Part shown: piece after piece, positions 25,155 through 33,086 of the stretch
How the letters are laid out: each line of letters begins with the position of its first letter
Position numbering within the stretch: position 1 is the stretch's first letter
NCBI GenBank assembly: GCA_020725025.1
Contig: DYFV01000001.1
Coordinates: forward strand, 111,368 to 175,367
Direction: 5' to 3'
DNA from: Azoarcus sp.
GTDB taxonomy: Bacteria > Pseudomonadota > Gammaproteobacteria > Burkholderiales > Rhodocyclaceae
Length of the DNA: 64,000 nucleotides
The notes under the pieces: generated by a model
Seen by the model: the letters and a program-made list of their open reading frames with translations, nothing else
Told to the model about the DNA's origin: nothing
Database searches by the model: none
Made by a program: the position numbers and the translations under genes

Positions 25155-27542
25155 TCAGAAGTCATAGCGCACGGCCACGCCCAGGGTCCGCGGCGCGCCC
25201 GCGTCCAGCGTGTCGCCGCCCTGGTTGTTCACGATGTAACGCTCGTCGAAGAGGTTCTTCACGTAGCCGCTCAGGCTGAACGCTTTGCCCATCCGGTAGG
25301 TGGCGCTGAAATTCACCAGCGTCACGCGGTCGTTGGGACGCTCGACCACGAGCCCGTCGTCGTTGGTGGCCAGCGTGACGCTGTCGGACTGATGGACGAT
25401 GTCGGCACCCACCTGCAGGCCGTTGCCGAAGGTATAGCTGCCGCCCACCGCGAGCTTGTACTTCGGGGCGAAGGGGAACTTCTGCCCGCTCAGGTCCTGG
25501 CCGTCGAACATGAACTCGCGATACTTGGCATCGATGTAGGATGCGCCCAGGAAGAGCTGCAGGGCCGGCGTCGCGCGATAGTCCGCGCCGAGCTCCAGCC
25601 CCCGCATGCGCGCCCGGGCGGCGTTGGCGACGGTGGCGATGCCGTTCTCGTCCGACACCTCGACCTGCTGGTCCTTCCAGTCGGTATGGAAGAGGTTGGC
25701 GCTGGTGCGTAGCCGCTCGTCCAGCCAGCTCCCGCGCCAGGAGAGCTCCCAGGTGCTGGTGTATTCGGGGTCGTAGGGGCTGTGGGCCGTGTTCGTGCTC
25801 AGGTCGATGCCGCCGCCGCGATAGCCGCGCTTCCACAGCACCCCGATCAGGTGATCGTCGGAGAGCTCGTGGCTCAGCCCGATCTTCGGCAGCAGCTCCT
25901 CGAAGGAGGTGTCGGCCTCGATGTTCTGCACCGTGGCGAAGCCGAGCGGATCGACGTAGTCGAACGCGGTTTCGTTCTTCTCCCGGTCGTAGCGCAAACC
26001 GCCGATCAGCTGCCAGCGATCCACGAACTCCCAGTTCGCCTCGCCGAAGACGGCCGTGTTGCGGATGCGCACGTCGCCGTTGGCGATGAGCGCCGGGTCC
26101 TCCACGCCGCTTATTCTCAGGTTGAGCCGGTCGTCGATGTCGTTGGTGTGCCGGCCGTAATAGACGCCCACGAAGCCGGTCAGCGCCTCCGCCTCGTAGC
26201 TCAGGCGCAACTCCTGGCTGGCGAGCCGCTGCCGGTGCTTGCGGATCGCCTCCCGCTCGCGGGCGGTGCCCTGATCGAAGTCGAGCACCGAGCGATATTC
26301 CGCCCAGGTGCCGGTGGTGAGGCTGGTGAGCGTCCAGGCGTCCGAAAGGAAGTAGTCGATCTTGGCGACGCCCGTGTCCTGATCCAGCTCGTGCTCTTCC
26401 TCGGTGTTGAGGAAGAGCGAGAAGTAGCGGGGCTTGCCGTCGACCACCGCGACCGCCTGGCTGCCCGAGCGATGCTCGGTGCGGGCCAGGGTGAGCAGGA
26501 TGTTGAGCCGGTCCGTGGGCTGGATCAGCAGCTTGCCGCGTGCGTTCATGGCGCGCTGCCGGTTGGCGTCCTCGCCGAGGGTCTCGTTGCGGATGTAGCC
26601 GTCGCCGGTCTGGTAGTCCACCGCGAGGCGCGCGGCGACCGTGCCGTCCACGAGCGTTCCGTTGGCGAGCGCGGAGGCGCCGCGCTCGCCGAATCGGCCG
26701 GCGTTGGCCTGCACCGCGAACTCCGGCCGGAAGGTGGGATCCTTGGTCTTCAGGACGACCGCGCCGGCGAGCGAGTTGCGGCCCTGGGTGGTCGATTGCG
26801 CACCGCGGAAGACCTCCAGCTGTTCCGCGTCCCAGAGGTTGAGCGGGCTCAGGGTGACCAGCCGATGGGGCTGCGCGGCCCCGTCCACGAACACGGTCAC
26901 CGCGCCGTTCATGGTGCCCGCGCCCTGCTCGTCGAAGCCGGACACCGGAACGCCGCGGATGCCCCAGTTCTCGTTGCCCGACTGGGTGTAGACGCCGGGT
27001 GTGCGCATCATCACGTCCGTCACCGTCTGGTCGCCGTGCTCGGCGAAGTCCTGGGAGGTCGTCACCGCCACGCTGGACAGAGTTTCCTCCAGAGGCCGCT
27101 CGAACTTCTCGCCGGTGACGGTCACCGCCGGCAGGGTGGCCTCGGGGGCCGGCGGGGGCGGCGCCTTTCGCAGCGAGTAGGCGCCGCCGCCCAGCTCGGC
27201 GAGCTCGAAACCGCTGCCGGCGAGGATGCGGGCGAAACCGTCGCTCACGGTGTGGCTGCCCTGCAGGCCGCCGCTCTGCTTCCCGGCCACCAGCGCCGGA
27301 TCGAAGGCGAGCCGCACGCCGGCCGTGGCGGCGAACTGCGCCAGCACGTCGCCCAGCGGGCCGGCGGGAATCGCGTAGGTTTGCCGCGGCGTGGCCGCTT
27401 CGGCCGCCTGCGCGGCGGCCTGGAGCGGAAGGGCCAGGAGGGCGCCGGCCAGGGCCAGATGGAGCGCGAGCGCGAGGGCGTGGGGACGGGCCCGCAGGCG
27501 GGCGGGGCGGCCGCCCGCGGCGGCGGCATGGGACTGGGACAT
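25155..27542 (-). CDS. TonB-dependent receptor with STN domain (system 5)
   Basis: A 795-residue receptor. Signal peptide (hydrophobic core HLALAGALLALPLQAAAQA), STN domain (~55-105, TYAIPAGPLGDVLAQFAATA), plug (DVMMRTPGVYTQSGNENWGI; EQLEVFRGAQSTTQGRNSLA), barrel ending VAVRYDF. The plug is of a different subfamily from receptors 2-4 (QSTTQGRNSLAG instead of SVLYGQGSPGG), so its ligand class is probably different. It is preceded by fecI and fecR and followed by a PepSY gene. Confidence 0.93.
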   Translation of the reverse strand: MSQSHAAAAGGRPARLRARPHALALALHLALAGALLALPLQAAAQAAEAATPRQTYAIPAGPLGDVLAQFAATAGVRLAFDPALVAGKQSGGLQGSHTVSDGFARILAGSGFELAELGGGAYSLRKAPPPPAPEATLPAVTVTGEKFERPLEETLSSVAVTTSQDFAEHGDQTVTDVMMRTPGVYTQSGNENWGIRGVPVSGFDEQGAGTMNGAVTVFVDGAAQPHRLVTLSPLNLWDAEQLEVFRGAQSTTQGRNSLAGAVVLKTKDPTFRPEFAVQANAGRFGERGASALANGTLVDGTVAARLAVDYQTGDGYIRNETLGEDANRQRAMNARGKLLIQPTDRLNILLTLARTEHRSGSQAVAVVDGKPRYFSLFLNTEEEHELDQDTGVAKIDYFLSDAWTLTSLTTGTWAEYRSVLDFDQGTAREREAIRKHRQRLASQELRLSYEAEALTGFVGVYYGRHTNDIDDRLNLRISGVEDPALIANGDVRIRNTAVFGEANWEFVDRWQLIGGLRYDREKNETAFDYVDPLGFATVQNIEADTSFEELLPKIGLSHELSDDHLIGVLWKRGYRGGGIDLSTNTAHSPYDPEYTSTWELSWRGSWLDERLRTSANLFHTDWKDQQVEVSDENGIATVANAARARMRGLELGADYRATPALQLFLGASYIDAKYREFMFDGQDLSGQKFPFAPKYKLAVGGSYTFGNGLQVGADIVHQSDSVTLATNDDGLVVERPNDRVTLVNFSATYRMGKAFSLSGYVKNLFDERYIVNNQGGDTLDAGAPRTLGVAVRYDF

Positions 27543-27617
27543 GGCGAGTTTCCTCTCGGCGGTGGCGTTGTCGTTGGCGGTGGGGCGCTACAGATGCGCC
27601 TCTCACCCGGTACACCG

Positions 27618-27634
27618 TGCGAGACGAAAAAAGG
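27618..27634 (-). promoter_or_regulatory. Candidate FecI-dependent promoter of receptor 5
   Basis: Minus strand CCTTTTTTCGTCTCGCA, 76 bp upstream of the receptor ATG, directly after the fecR stop. It matches the shared motif before receptors 2-4. Confidence 0.5.
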
Positions 27635-27636
27635 TG

Positions 27637-28641
27637 TCAGGGCATGCGCGTCGCGCTTTGCGCGCGTGGCTCCACACTCACCCAGTAGCGGGTCAGGCGG
27701 CGCAGGGCGAGGGGGCGGGTCCTCACCAGCAGGTCGAGGCTCGCGTCCACGTCGGTGAGCGGGAAGGCGCCGGACACCCGCAGGTCCGCCACGGCAGGGT
27801 GGCAGCGCAGGACGCCGGGGCGGTAGCGGCCGAGCTCGGCGAGGAGCGCGGCGAGCGGCATGTCGCGGGCGACCAGCATGCCCTGCGCCCACAGGGCCGC
27901 CGAGGCATCCGCCGGCTTTGCGTCGCCGATGCGATCGGTGCCGAAGCCGGCCTGCTCGCCGGCGGCGAGCGTGCGCCGCGCGCCGCCGGTCGTGACGATC
28001 TCCACGGCGCCCTCGAGCACCGCGACGCGGCTCTCGTAGGCGCCCTGGCGGACCGAGAAGCGGGTGCCGAGGGGGCGGAGCCGCCCTTCGGCCGTCTCCA
28101 CCACGAAGGGGCGGGGCTGGGGCGCGGGATCTTCGGCCGTGGTGACGAGGATTTCCCCCCGGATCAGGCGCAGGCGGCGCTCCCCGGCGGTGAAGGCGAC
28201 ATTCACGGCCGTACCGGTGTCCAGCACGAGCTGCGTGCCGTCGTCGAGGGTCAGGCGACGCTGTTCGCCCGTGGCGGTGGCGAGATCGGCCCGCCATGCG
28301 ACCCAGGGCTGGTGTCGCCAGGCGAGCCATGCGGCGGGCGTGGCGACGGTGGCCAGCCCGAGGGCATGCAACGCACGTCGGCGCCCCGGCCGGGCGAGTC
28401 CGCCGAGGGTGCGGCGACCGACGTCGGCCGGGACCCGGCGGAAGGTGTCGAGCACCGTCTCCGCGCGCCGCCAGGCGGCGGCATGGGCGGGGCTTTGCGC
28501 GCGCCACCGCTCGAAGGCGCGGCGGGTCCGGACGGAATCGTCGCCAGACTGGAAACGTACCAGCCAGTCGGCGGCCTCGCCGAGCAGGGCGGGATCGATG
28601 TCGCCCGGCGGGAGTTCCTGGGCGAGCCTGCGGTCGGGCAC
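27637..28641 (-). CDS. FecR-family anti-sigma/sigma regulator (system 5)
   Basis: A 334-residue FecR protein with a GTG start (complement of 28639-28641), 14 bp after fecI. N-terminal sigma-binding region (LLGEAADWLVRFQSGD; AHAAAWRRAETVL), a membrane-proximal span near 88-108 (LHALGLATVATPAAWLAW), periplasmic FecR domain (RRLTLDDGTQLVLDTGTAVN, GTRFSVRQGAY). Confidence 0.9.
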   Translation of the reverse strand: MPDRRLAQELPPGDIDPALLGEAADWLVRFQSGDDSVRTRRAFERWRAQSPAHAAAWRRAETVLDTFRRVPADVGRRTLGGLARPGRRRALHALGLATVATPAAWLAWRHQPWVAWRADLATATGEQRRLTLDDGTQLVLDTGTAVNVAFTAGERRLRLIRGEILVTTAEDPAPQPRPFVVETAEGRLRPLGTRFSVRQGAYESRVAVLEGAVEIVTTGGARRTLAAGEQAGFGTDRIGDAKPADASAALWAQGMLVARDMPLAALLAELGRYRPGVLRCHPAVADLRVSGAFPLTDVDASLDLLVRTRPLALRRLTRYWVSVEPRAQSATRMP

Positions 28642-28655
28642 GGTCGCGGCGGGCG

Positions 28656-29156
28656 TCAGACCGCCGCCATGCAGGCCAGGAAACCGGCCCGCATGTGACG
28701 CTTGACGGTGGCGAGCGAGGTGCCCAGCTGCTCGGCGATCTGCACATAGGTGAGGCCGTCGAGCTGGGCGAGCAGGAAGATCTCCTGCGTGCGCGAAGGC
28801 AGGCTGCGCAGCATGGCCTCGATGCGGTACAGGGCCTCGAGGACCAGCAGCCGCGTCTCGGGCGAGGGCGCTTCAGGCTCCGGCAGGTGGGCGATCGCCT
28901 CAAGGTAGGCGCGCTCGACCTCCCGGCGCCGCCACTGGTCGATCATCAGCCCCTTTGCGATATGGGCGAGCAACGCTCGCGGCTCCGAGAGGTCGGGCGC
29001 CGTGCGCTGACCGAGCAGGCGCAGGAAGGTGTCGTGCGCCAGGTCCGCGGCCCGGTGCGAGCAGCCGAGCTTCTTCCTGAGCCAGGCATGCAGCCAGCCG
29101 TGGTGGCCGGAATAGAGTGCGGCGATGGATTCGGACGGGACGGCGGCAAGGCTCAC
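28656..29156 (-). CDS. ECF sigma factor, FecI family (system 5)
   Basis: A 166-residue FecI sigma factor with a GTG start (complement of 29154-29156). Region 2: DLAHDTFLRLL; region 4: LTYVQIAEQLGTSLATVKRH. It is the most upstream gene of the leftward array; its Fur-overlapped promoter is at 29242-29270. The HHGWL.AWLRKKLGCSHRAADL stretch (with one variable position) is shared with system 3, so the two probably arose by duplication. Confidence 0.92.
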   Translation of the reverse strand: MSLAAVPSESIAALYSGHHGWLHAWLRKKLGCSHRAADLAHDTFLRLLGQRTAPDLSEPRALLAHIAKGLMIDQWRRREVERAYLEAIAHLPEPEAPSPETRLLVLEALYRIEAMLRSLPSRTQEIFLLAQLDGLTYVQIAEQLGTSLATVKRHMRAGFLACMAAV

Positions 29157-29229
29157 GAGCGGCTCCGGAGAAGAGAACCCTGGAGGCTGGCTGGCCGCCG
29201 AGACGGCGACGTGGCTTGCCGATCAATCG

Positions 29230-29270
29230 GGAATGGTTCTCATTCTCCAGGCTTGTGCCCGCAACGTCAA
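29230..29270 (-). promoter_or_regulatory. Promoter of fecI system 5 with overlapping Fur box
   Basis: Minus strand: TTGACG (29270-29265), 17 bp, GAGAAT (29247-29242), then GAGAACCATTCCCG forming a Fur-like box. It lies immediately downstream of the ferritin gene, in the 136-bp gap. Confidence 0.75.
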
Positions 29271-29292
29271 TGCGCGCGTCCGAGGCGCCCGA

Positions 29293-29760
29293 TTACATCT
29301 GCGACTGCAGATAGTTCTGCAGGCCCACCTTGTCGATCAGGCCCAGCTGCTTCTCCAGCCACCAGGTGTGGTCTTCCTCGGTGTCGGCGAGCATCCCCTC
29401 GAGGATCTCGCGGGTCTGGTAATCCTTCACCTGCTCGCAGTAGGCGATGACCTCCTTGAGGTGGTTGACCACCTGCAGCTCGAGGGCGAGATCGTTTCGC
29501 AGCATTGCCGGAACGTCCTGACCGATGTTGAGCGGGTCGCGCTTCGAAAGGTCCGGCGTGCCCTCGAGGAAGAGGATGCGCTCGATGAGCCGGGAGGCAT
29601 GTTCGAGCTCCTCCGACATCTCGTGGGAAATGCGCTCGTGCAGCTTGGGGAAGCCCCAGTTGTCGTACATCCGGGAGTGGGTGAAGTACTGGTCCACGGC
29701 GGTCATCTCGCCGGCCAGCAGGGCGTTGAGGTGGTCCAGTACGGTCTTGTCGCCTTTCAT
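29293..29760 (-). CDS. ftnA: Haem-free bacterial ferritin, FtnA/BfrA type
   Basis: A 155-residue iron-storage subunit that assembles (by family) into a 24-mer oxidising Fe(II) and storing Fe(III). Ferroxidase ligands are present: E18, Y25, E51, H54, E94, and E128/H131 in the ADTEEDH motif. Position 52, the Met that binds haem in bacterioferritin, is Leu here. With the ADTEEDH..WLEKQLGLI signature this places it with Pseudomonas FtnA (formerly BfrA) rather than haem-binding Bfr. It is the last gene of the leftward metal-compartment run, 146 bp after the P-type ATPase. Confidence 0.93.
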   Translation of the reverse strand: MKGDKTVLDHLNALLAGEMTAVDQYFTHSRMYDNWGFPKLHERISHEMSEELEHASRLIERILFLEGTPDLSKRDPLNIGQDVPAMLRNDLALELQVVNHLKEVIAYCEQVKDYQTREILEGMLADTEEDHTWWLEKQLGLIDKVGLQNYLQSQM

Positions 29761-29906
29761 GGTCTGTCCTCTTGAATGCCGGCGCTGATGCGCCGTTTCG
29801 GCCTGTGGGTATTCCTCAAACTAGCCCATTCGGGGGAAGGCGTGGCGAACGAGAAGCATTCCCAGGGTCGGCGATGGCGCCGACTCCCCCCCGGCCGCGA
29901 TGCCGC

Positions 29907-32063
29907 TCAGGTGACCGGTGCCGCGCTGCCGGCTCGGCGCGACCTCCGCGCCCCGGCCGAGACGCGGCCCGGCAGGCCGGCGCCGGCGAGCGCGCGCAGC
30001 AGGATGCCGATGGTGCTGCCGTTGTGCAGCATCGAAGCCGACACCGGCGTGAGGAGCCCCAGGGCGGCGGCGCCCAGGATGCCGGTGTTCACGCCGGCGG
30101 TGATCCGGAAATTGGAGTCGATCAGGCGGCGCGTGGCGTTGGCGAGCGCCTTCGCGTCGGCGATGCGGGCGATGTTGTCTTCCAGGAGCACGATGTCCGA
30201 GGCGAACCGCGCGATGTCGGCCCCCCGGTGCATGGCGATGCCCACGTGGGCGCCGGTGAGGGCGGGGGCGTCGTTCACCCCGTCGCCGACGAAGGCGATG
30301 CGCGCGCCTTCCGCGGCCAGGGCCTGCAGGATGCCCGCCTTCTGCTCGGGCAGGAGCTCCGCGTGGAAGTCGTCGAGGTCCAGCTCGCGCGCGATCTCCG
30401 CGGCGCGGTCGTGGTGGTCGCCGGTGAGCATCAGGACCCGCTTCGCGCCCAGCCGCCGCAGGCGTCGCACGGTGGCGGCGCTGTTGTCGCGCACCGCGTC
30501 GCGCAGCGCCAACACGCCCAGCAGCTCGCCGCCGAAGCCGATGTAGAGGAGCGTCTTGCCCTCCCGGCGCAGCCGCTCGATCACCGCCTGGTGCGCTCGG
30601 GTGTCGATGCCCTCGTCGTCCTCTATGAAGTGGCGCGAACCCACCACGATGCGCCTGCCCTCGATGACGCTCGCCACGCCGTGGGCGACGATGAACTCGA
30701 CCGCCTTGTGGTCGAAGTGCTGGTGCGGATCGATGCGGCGGGCGGCTTCGACGACCGCCAGGGCGAGCGGGTGGAAGTAGTGCTCCTCGACCGAGGCGGC
30801 GAGGCAGACGAGCTCGTCGGAGGTGTAGCGTGCGTCGAAGGCGATGGAGTCGGTCACCTCCAGGTCGCCGGTGGTGAGCGTGCCCGTCTTGTCGAACACG
30901 AAGGTGTCGGCCTCGGCGAGCTGCTCCAGGGCAGAGGCCCCCTTGATCAGCATGCCGGACCTGCCGGCACGGTACATCGCGGCCTTGAAGGCCACCGGGG
31001 TCGAGAGCTTCAGCGCGCAGGAGTAGTCGGCCTGCAGGATCGCCGCCACGCGCCGCCAGTCGCGGGTGGTGGCCCAGGTCGCCCCGGCCAGCCCCAGTAC
31101 CATCGGCACCAGGCGATCGGCGAGCCGGGACGCTTCGAGCTGGGTGCGGCTCTTCGCCCCGAGCGAGCGCTCGACGAAATCGGCGATGCGCGCCGCGGCG
31201 GCATTGCTGCCCACCTGCTCGGCGTAGATGCGGATGCGTCCTTCCTCGATCACCGTGCCGGAGAGCGCCTGGTCGCCGCGGGCCTTGGTCACCGGCACGC
31301 TCTCGCCGGTCATGGTCGCCTCGTTTACCAGCGCCTCGCCGGAGAGCACGGTGCCGTCGACCGGAATCACCGTGCCGGCGGCGGCGATGACCACGTCGCC
31401 GGTCTGCAGGGCACCCGCATCGATGCTCACCTCCTGGCCGTGGCGCTCCACCCACACCTCGCCAGTGGCCGGCTCCAGCAGGTGCTTGAGCATTTCGTCG
31501 GAGCGGCGCGCGATGGAGTGCTCCAGGTACTCGCCCAGTGCCAGCAGGAAGGAGGTGGTGTTGGCGGCGAGAAAATCCCGCCGGCCGATGGAGATGGCCA
31601 CCGCCAGCGCCTCGAGCACGTGCGAGGTGATGCCGTTCTCGACCAGGTCCTCGACCGCCTCGCCGATCAGCGGCACCGCGGTGGCGAGCGCCACCGGCGC
31701 CCGCAGGCCGGGCTTCAGGTGGCGCGTGGCCGCGAGCGTGGTGCCGGCCAGCGCGACCGCGCCGAGCCGTTGCGCGTTGGCGTGCGATTGCGGCTGCTGG
31801 GGTGCCGGAACGGACGCCGGCGGTGCGAGCGCGAGCAGCTCGGCGGCGAGCGTGTCGATGGAGGTGCGCAGTGGGTCGAAGCGCACCACCAGCGAGCAGG
31901 CCTTGCCGTTCGCCCGTGTCGACTCGACGCCAGTCAGCGCCGCCACCGCGCGCTCGAGCACGCGTTCGCCGAAGGGCGTGCCCGGCCGGCAGCAGTAGCG
32001 GAAGCGTACCCGCCCTCGCGTCGCGTGCACCGGCTCCAGGCGGGCGAACCAGCCTCCTTCCAT
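29907..32063 (-). CDS. P1B-type metal-transporting ATPase (FezB-like candidate)
   Basis: A 718-residue P-type ATPase. All engine motifs are present: TGES (252-255), phosphorylated Asp in DKTGT (391-395), the soft-metal HP motif (H431-P432) and GDGVNDAP (593-600). The membrane metal site, usually CPC/SPC/CPH, is S348-C349-A350 in YSCALKLSTP, a rare variant, so the cargo metal is uncertain. The N-terminal ~80 residues form a degenerate HMA-like domain without CxxC but with an arginine motif VHATRGRVRFRY (12-23). It is embedded in an operon with two ferritin-like proteins, which favours iron import into a compartment, as for the ferrosome ATPase FezB. It overlaps the upstream gene by 1 bp. Confidence 0.9.
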   Translation of the reverse strand: MEGGWFARLEPVHATRGRVRFRYCCRPGTPFGERVLERAVAALTGVESTRANGKACSLVVRFDPLRTSIDTLAAELLALAPPASVPAPQQPQSHANAQRLGAVALAGTTLAATRHLKPGLRAPVALATAVPLIGEAVEDLVENGITSHVLEALAVAISIGRRDFLAANTTSFLLALGEYLEHSIARRSDEMLKHLLEPATGEVWVERHGQEVSIDAGALQTGDVVIAAAGTVIPVDGTVLSGEALVNEATMTGESVPVTKARGDQALSGTVIEEGRIRIYAEQVGSNAAAARIADFVERSLGAKSRTQLEASRLADRLVPMVLGLAGATWATTRDWRRVAAILQADYSCALKLSTPVAFKAAMYRAGRSGMLIKGASALEQLAEADTFVFDKTGTLTTGDLEVTDSIAFDARYTSDELVCLAASVEEHYFHPLALAVVEAARRIDPHQHFDHKAVEFIVAHGVASVIEGRRIVVGSRHFIEDDEGIDTRAHQAVIERLRREGKTLLYIGFGGELLGVLALRDAVRDNSAATVRRLRRLGAKRVLMLTGDHHDRAAEIARELDLDDFHAELLPEQKAGILQALAAEGARIAFVGDGVNDAPALTGAHVGIAMHRGADIARFASDIVLLEDNIARIADAKALANATRRLIDSNFRITAGVNTGILGAAALGLLTPVSASMLHNGSTIGILLRALAGAGLPGRVSAGARRSRRAGSAAPVT

Positions 32064-32458
32064 CAGGCGCCGCCGTGCCGTTCCGCTTCCACTTCCGCCC
32101 TGATGTCGGCCATTTGCTCCTTCATCTCCTCCAGGCCGCCGGCGACGCCGGCGTAGAGCTTGATGCCGGCCTTGACGAGCTTGCCGCGCAGTTCCTCGTC
32201 GGCGAGCACCCAGGCCGCAGCCGCGCCGATGAGCGCGCCGAGCAGGAACTGCTCGGTGTGCCGCGAGCGCAGCATGGCCGGCAGGCCCTGCAGCAGGCTC
32301 GGGTCGAGGCCCGGGATGCCCGCTCCCGCGCCGGGAGCGGCTCCCATGCCGGTGCCCGCGTCCAGGCCCGCGCCCGGCCAGGCGCCGTACTGCTGCTCGG
32401 CGCCCCAGCCGTCGTTGCCGCCATGGTGGCGGCCGCGCTTCTTATGCTTCTTGCCCAT
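32063..32458 (-). CDS. Small membrane protein with basic head and YtxH-like tail
   Basis: A 131-residue protein from the ATG complementary to 32456-32458 (GGAG upstream). A very basic N-terminus (KKHKKRGRHH) is followed by a Gly/Ala/Pro-rich linker, one hydrophobic span (FLLGALIGAAAAWVLADEEL, ~78-97) and an amphipathic C-terminal helix with coiled-coil character (GGLEEMKEQMADIRAEVEAE). No catalytic motif. Its place between a membrane protein and the metal ATPase suggests a structural or membrane-shaping role; this is inference only. Confidence 0.75.
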   Translation of the reverse strand: MGKKHKKRGRHHGGNDGWGAEQQYGAWPGAGLDAGTGMGAAPGAGAGIPGLDPSLLQGLPAMLRSRHTEQFLLGALIGAAAAWVLADEELRGKLVKAGIKLYAGVAGGLEEMKEQMADIRAEVEAERHGGA

Positions 32459-32768
32459 CCTCGTTCTCCTGTTGATGCCGCGCGGGCTCGCGCAGCAGAC
32501 GTTCGATGACCAGTACGCCGGCAACGCCGGCCGCGGTGGCGATCAGTGCGCCGGTGTAGTCGCGCCGCTCGAGCGCGGCAGCGGTCCCGGCACCCGCTGC
32601 GAGCGCCGTGCCGCCCTGCAGCGCGTGGCGCAGGACACGCTTGAGGTTCTCCGGCGAGGCGGGGGTACGCACATCCTGTATCGCAGAGAGGCAAGCGCTC
32701 GCCACGAGGCCGCGCACGAAGTGCCCTTGGACCGGTAAGCCCGAGCGCGCATGGTGATGTCTCGCCAT
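32442..32768 (-). CDS. Small membrane protein of the metal-compartment operon
   Basis: A 108-residue protein with His/Arg-rich start (ARHHHARSGLPVQGHFVRG) and two hydrophobic segments (HALQGGTALAAGAGTAAALE ~48-67, YTGALIATAAGVAGVLVIER ~71-90). The second of two adjacent ATGs (32768) is better spaced from the AAGGAGG site; the first (32771) overlaps the upstream stop. It overlaps the downstream gene by 17 bp. Family not recognised; similar small membrane proteins occur with P1B ATPases and HMA proteins. Confidence 0.72.
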   Translation of the reverse strand: MARHHHARSGLPVQGHFVRGLVASACLSAIQDVRTPASPENLKRVLRHALQGGTALAAGAGTAAALERRDYTGALIATAAGVAGVLVIERLLREPARHQQENEDGQEA

Positions 32769-33085
32769 CATTCCTCCTTGGTCGAGGGTGTCGCCGCCTT
32801 CGGCCTGGTCTTGCGCTGCGCGGGCGCCTTCCTGCGCGGCCTGGCCGCGGCCTTGGGCGTGGGCGGGGTCTCGACCGCTTCCGGCGCGGCCGCCGCGGCC
32901 GGCGTCTCCAGCTTGCTGCGCGCCCGTGCGGATGCGTTCTCGATCGCGGCGAGGCTCGACGCCGTGGCCTCGCGCACGCGCTGTTGCGCCTTGTCGAGGC
33001 CGGCGCGTGCCTTGCCGGTCTTGAGGAGCCTCACGGCCACGGCGCCGGTGATCAGGCCGGCGGCAAAGGGGATGAGCGGCAACAT
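32768..33085 (-). CDS. Single-span membrane protein with Ala/Lys-rich tail
   Basis: A 105-residue protein. N-terminal hydrophobic segment (LPLIPFAAGLITGAVAVRLL, 2-21), an amphipathic helix (GLDKAQQRVREATASSLAAI), then an Ala/Pro/Lys/Arg-rich low-complexity tail, histone-H1-like in composition. It starts 1 bp after the ferritin-like gene's stop. Function unknown; anchoring or scaffolding is a guess from position. Confidence 0.7.
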   Translation of the reverse strand: MLPLIPFAAGLITGAVAVRLLKTGKARAGLDKAQQRVREATASSLAAIENASARARSKLETPAAAAAPEAVETPPTPKAAARPRRKAPAQRKTRPKAATPSTKEE

Positions 33086-33086
33086 G

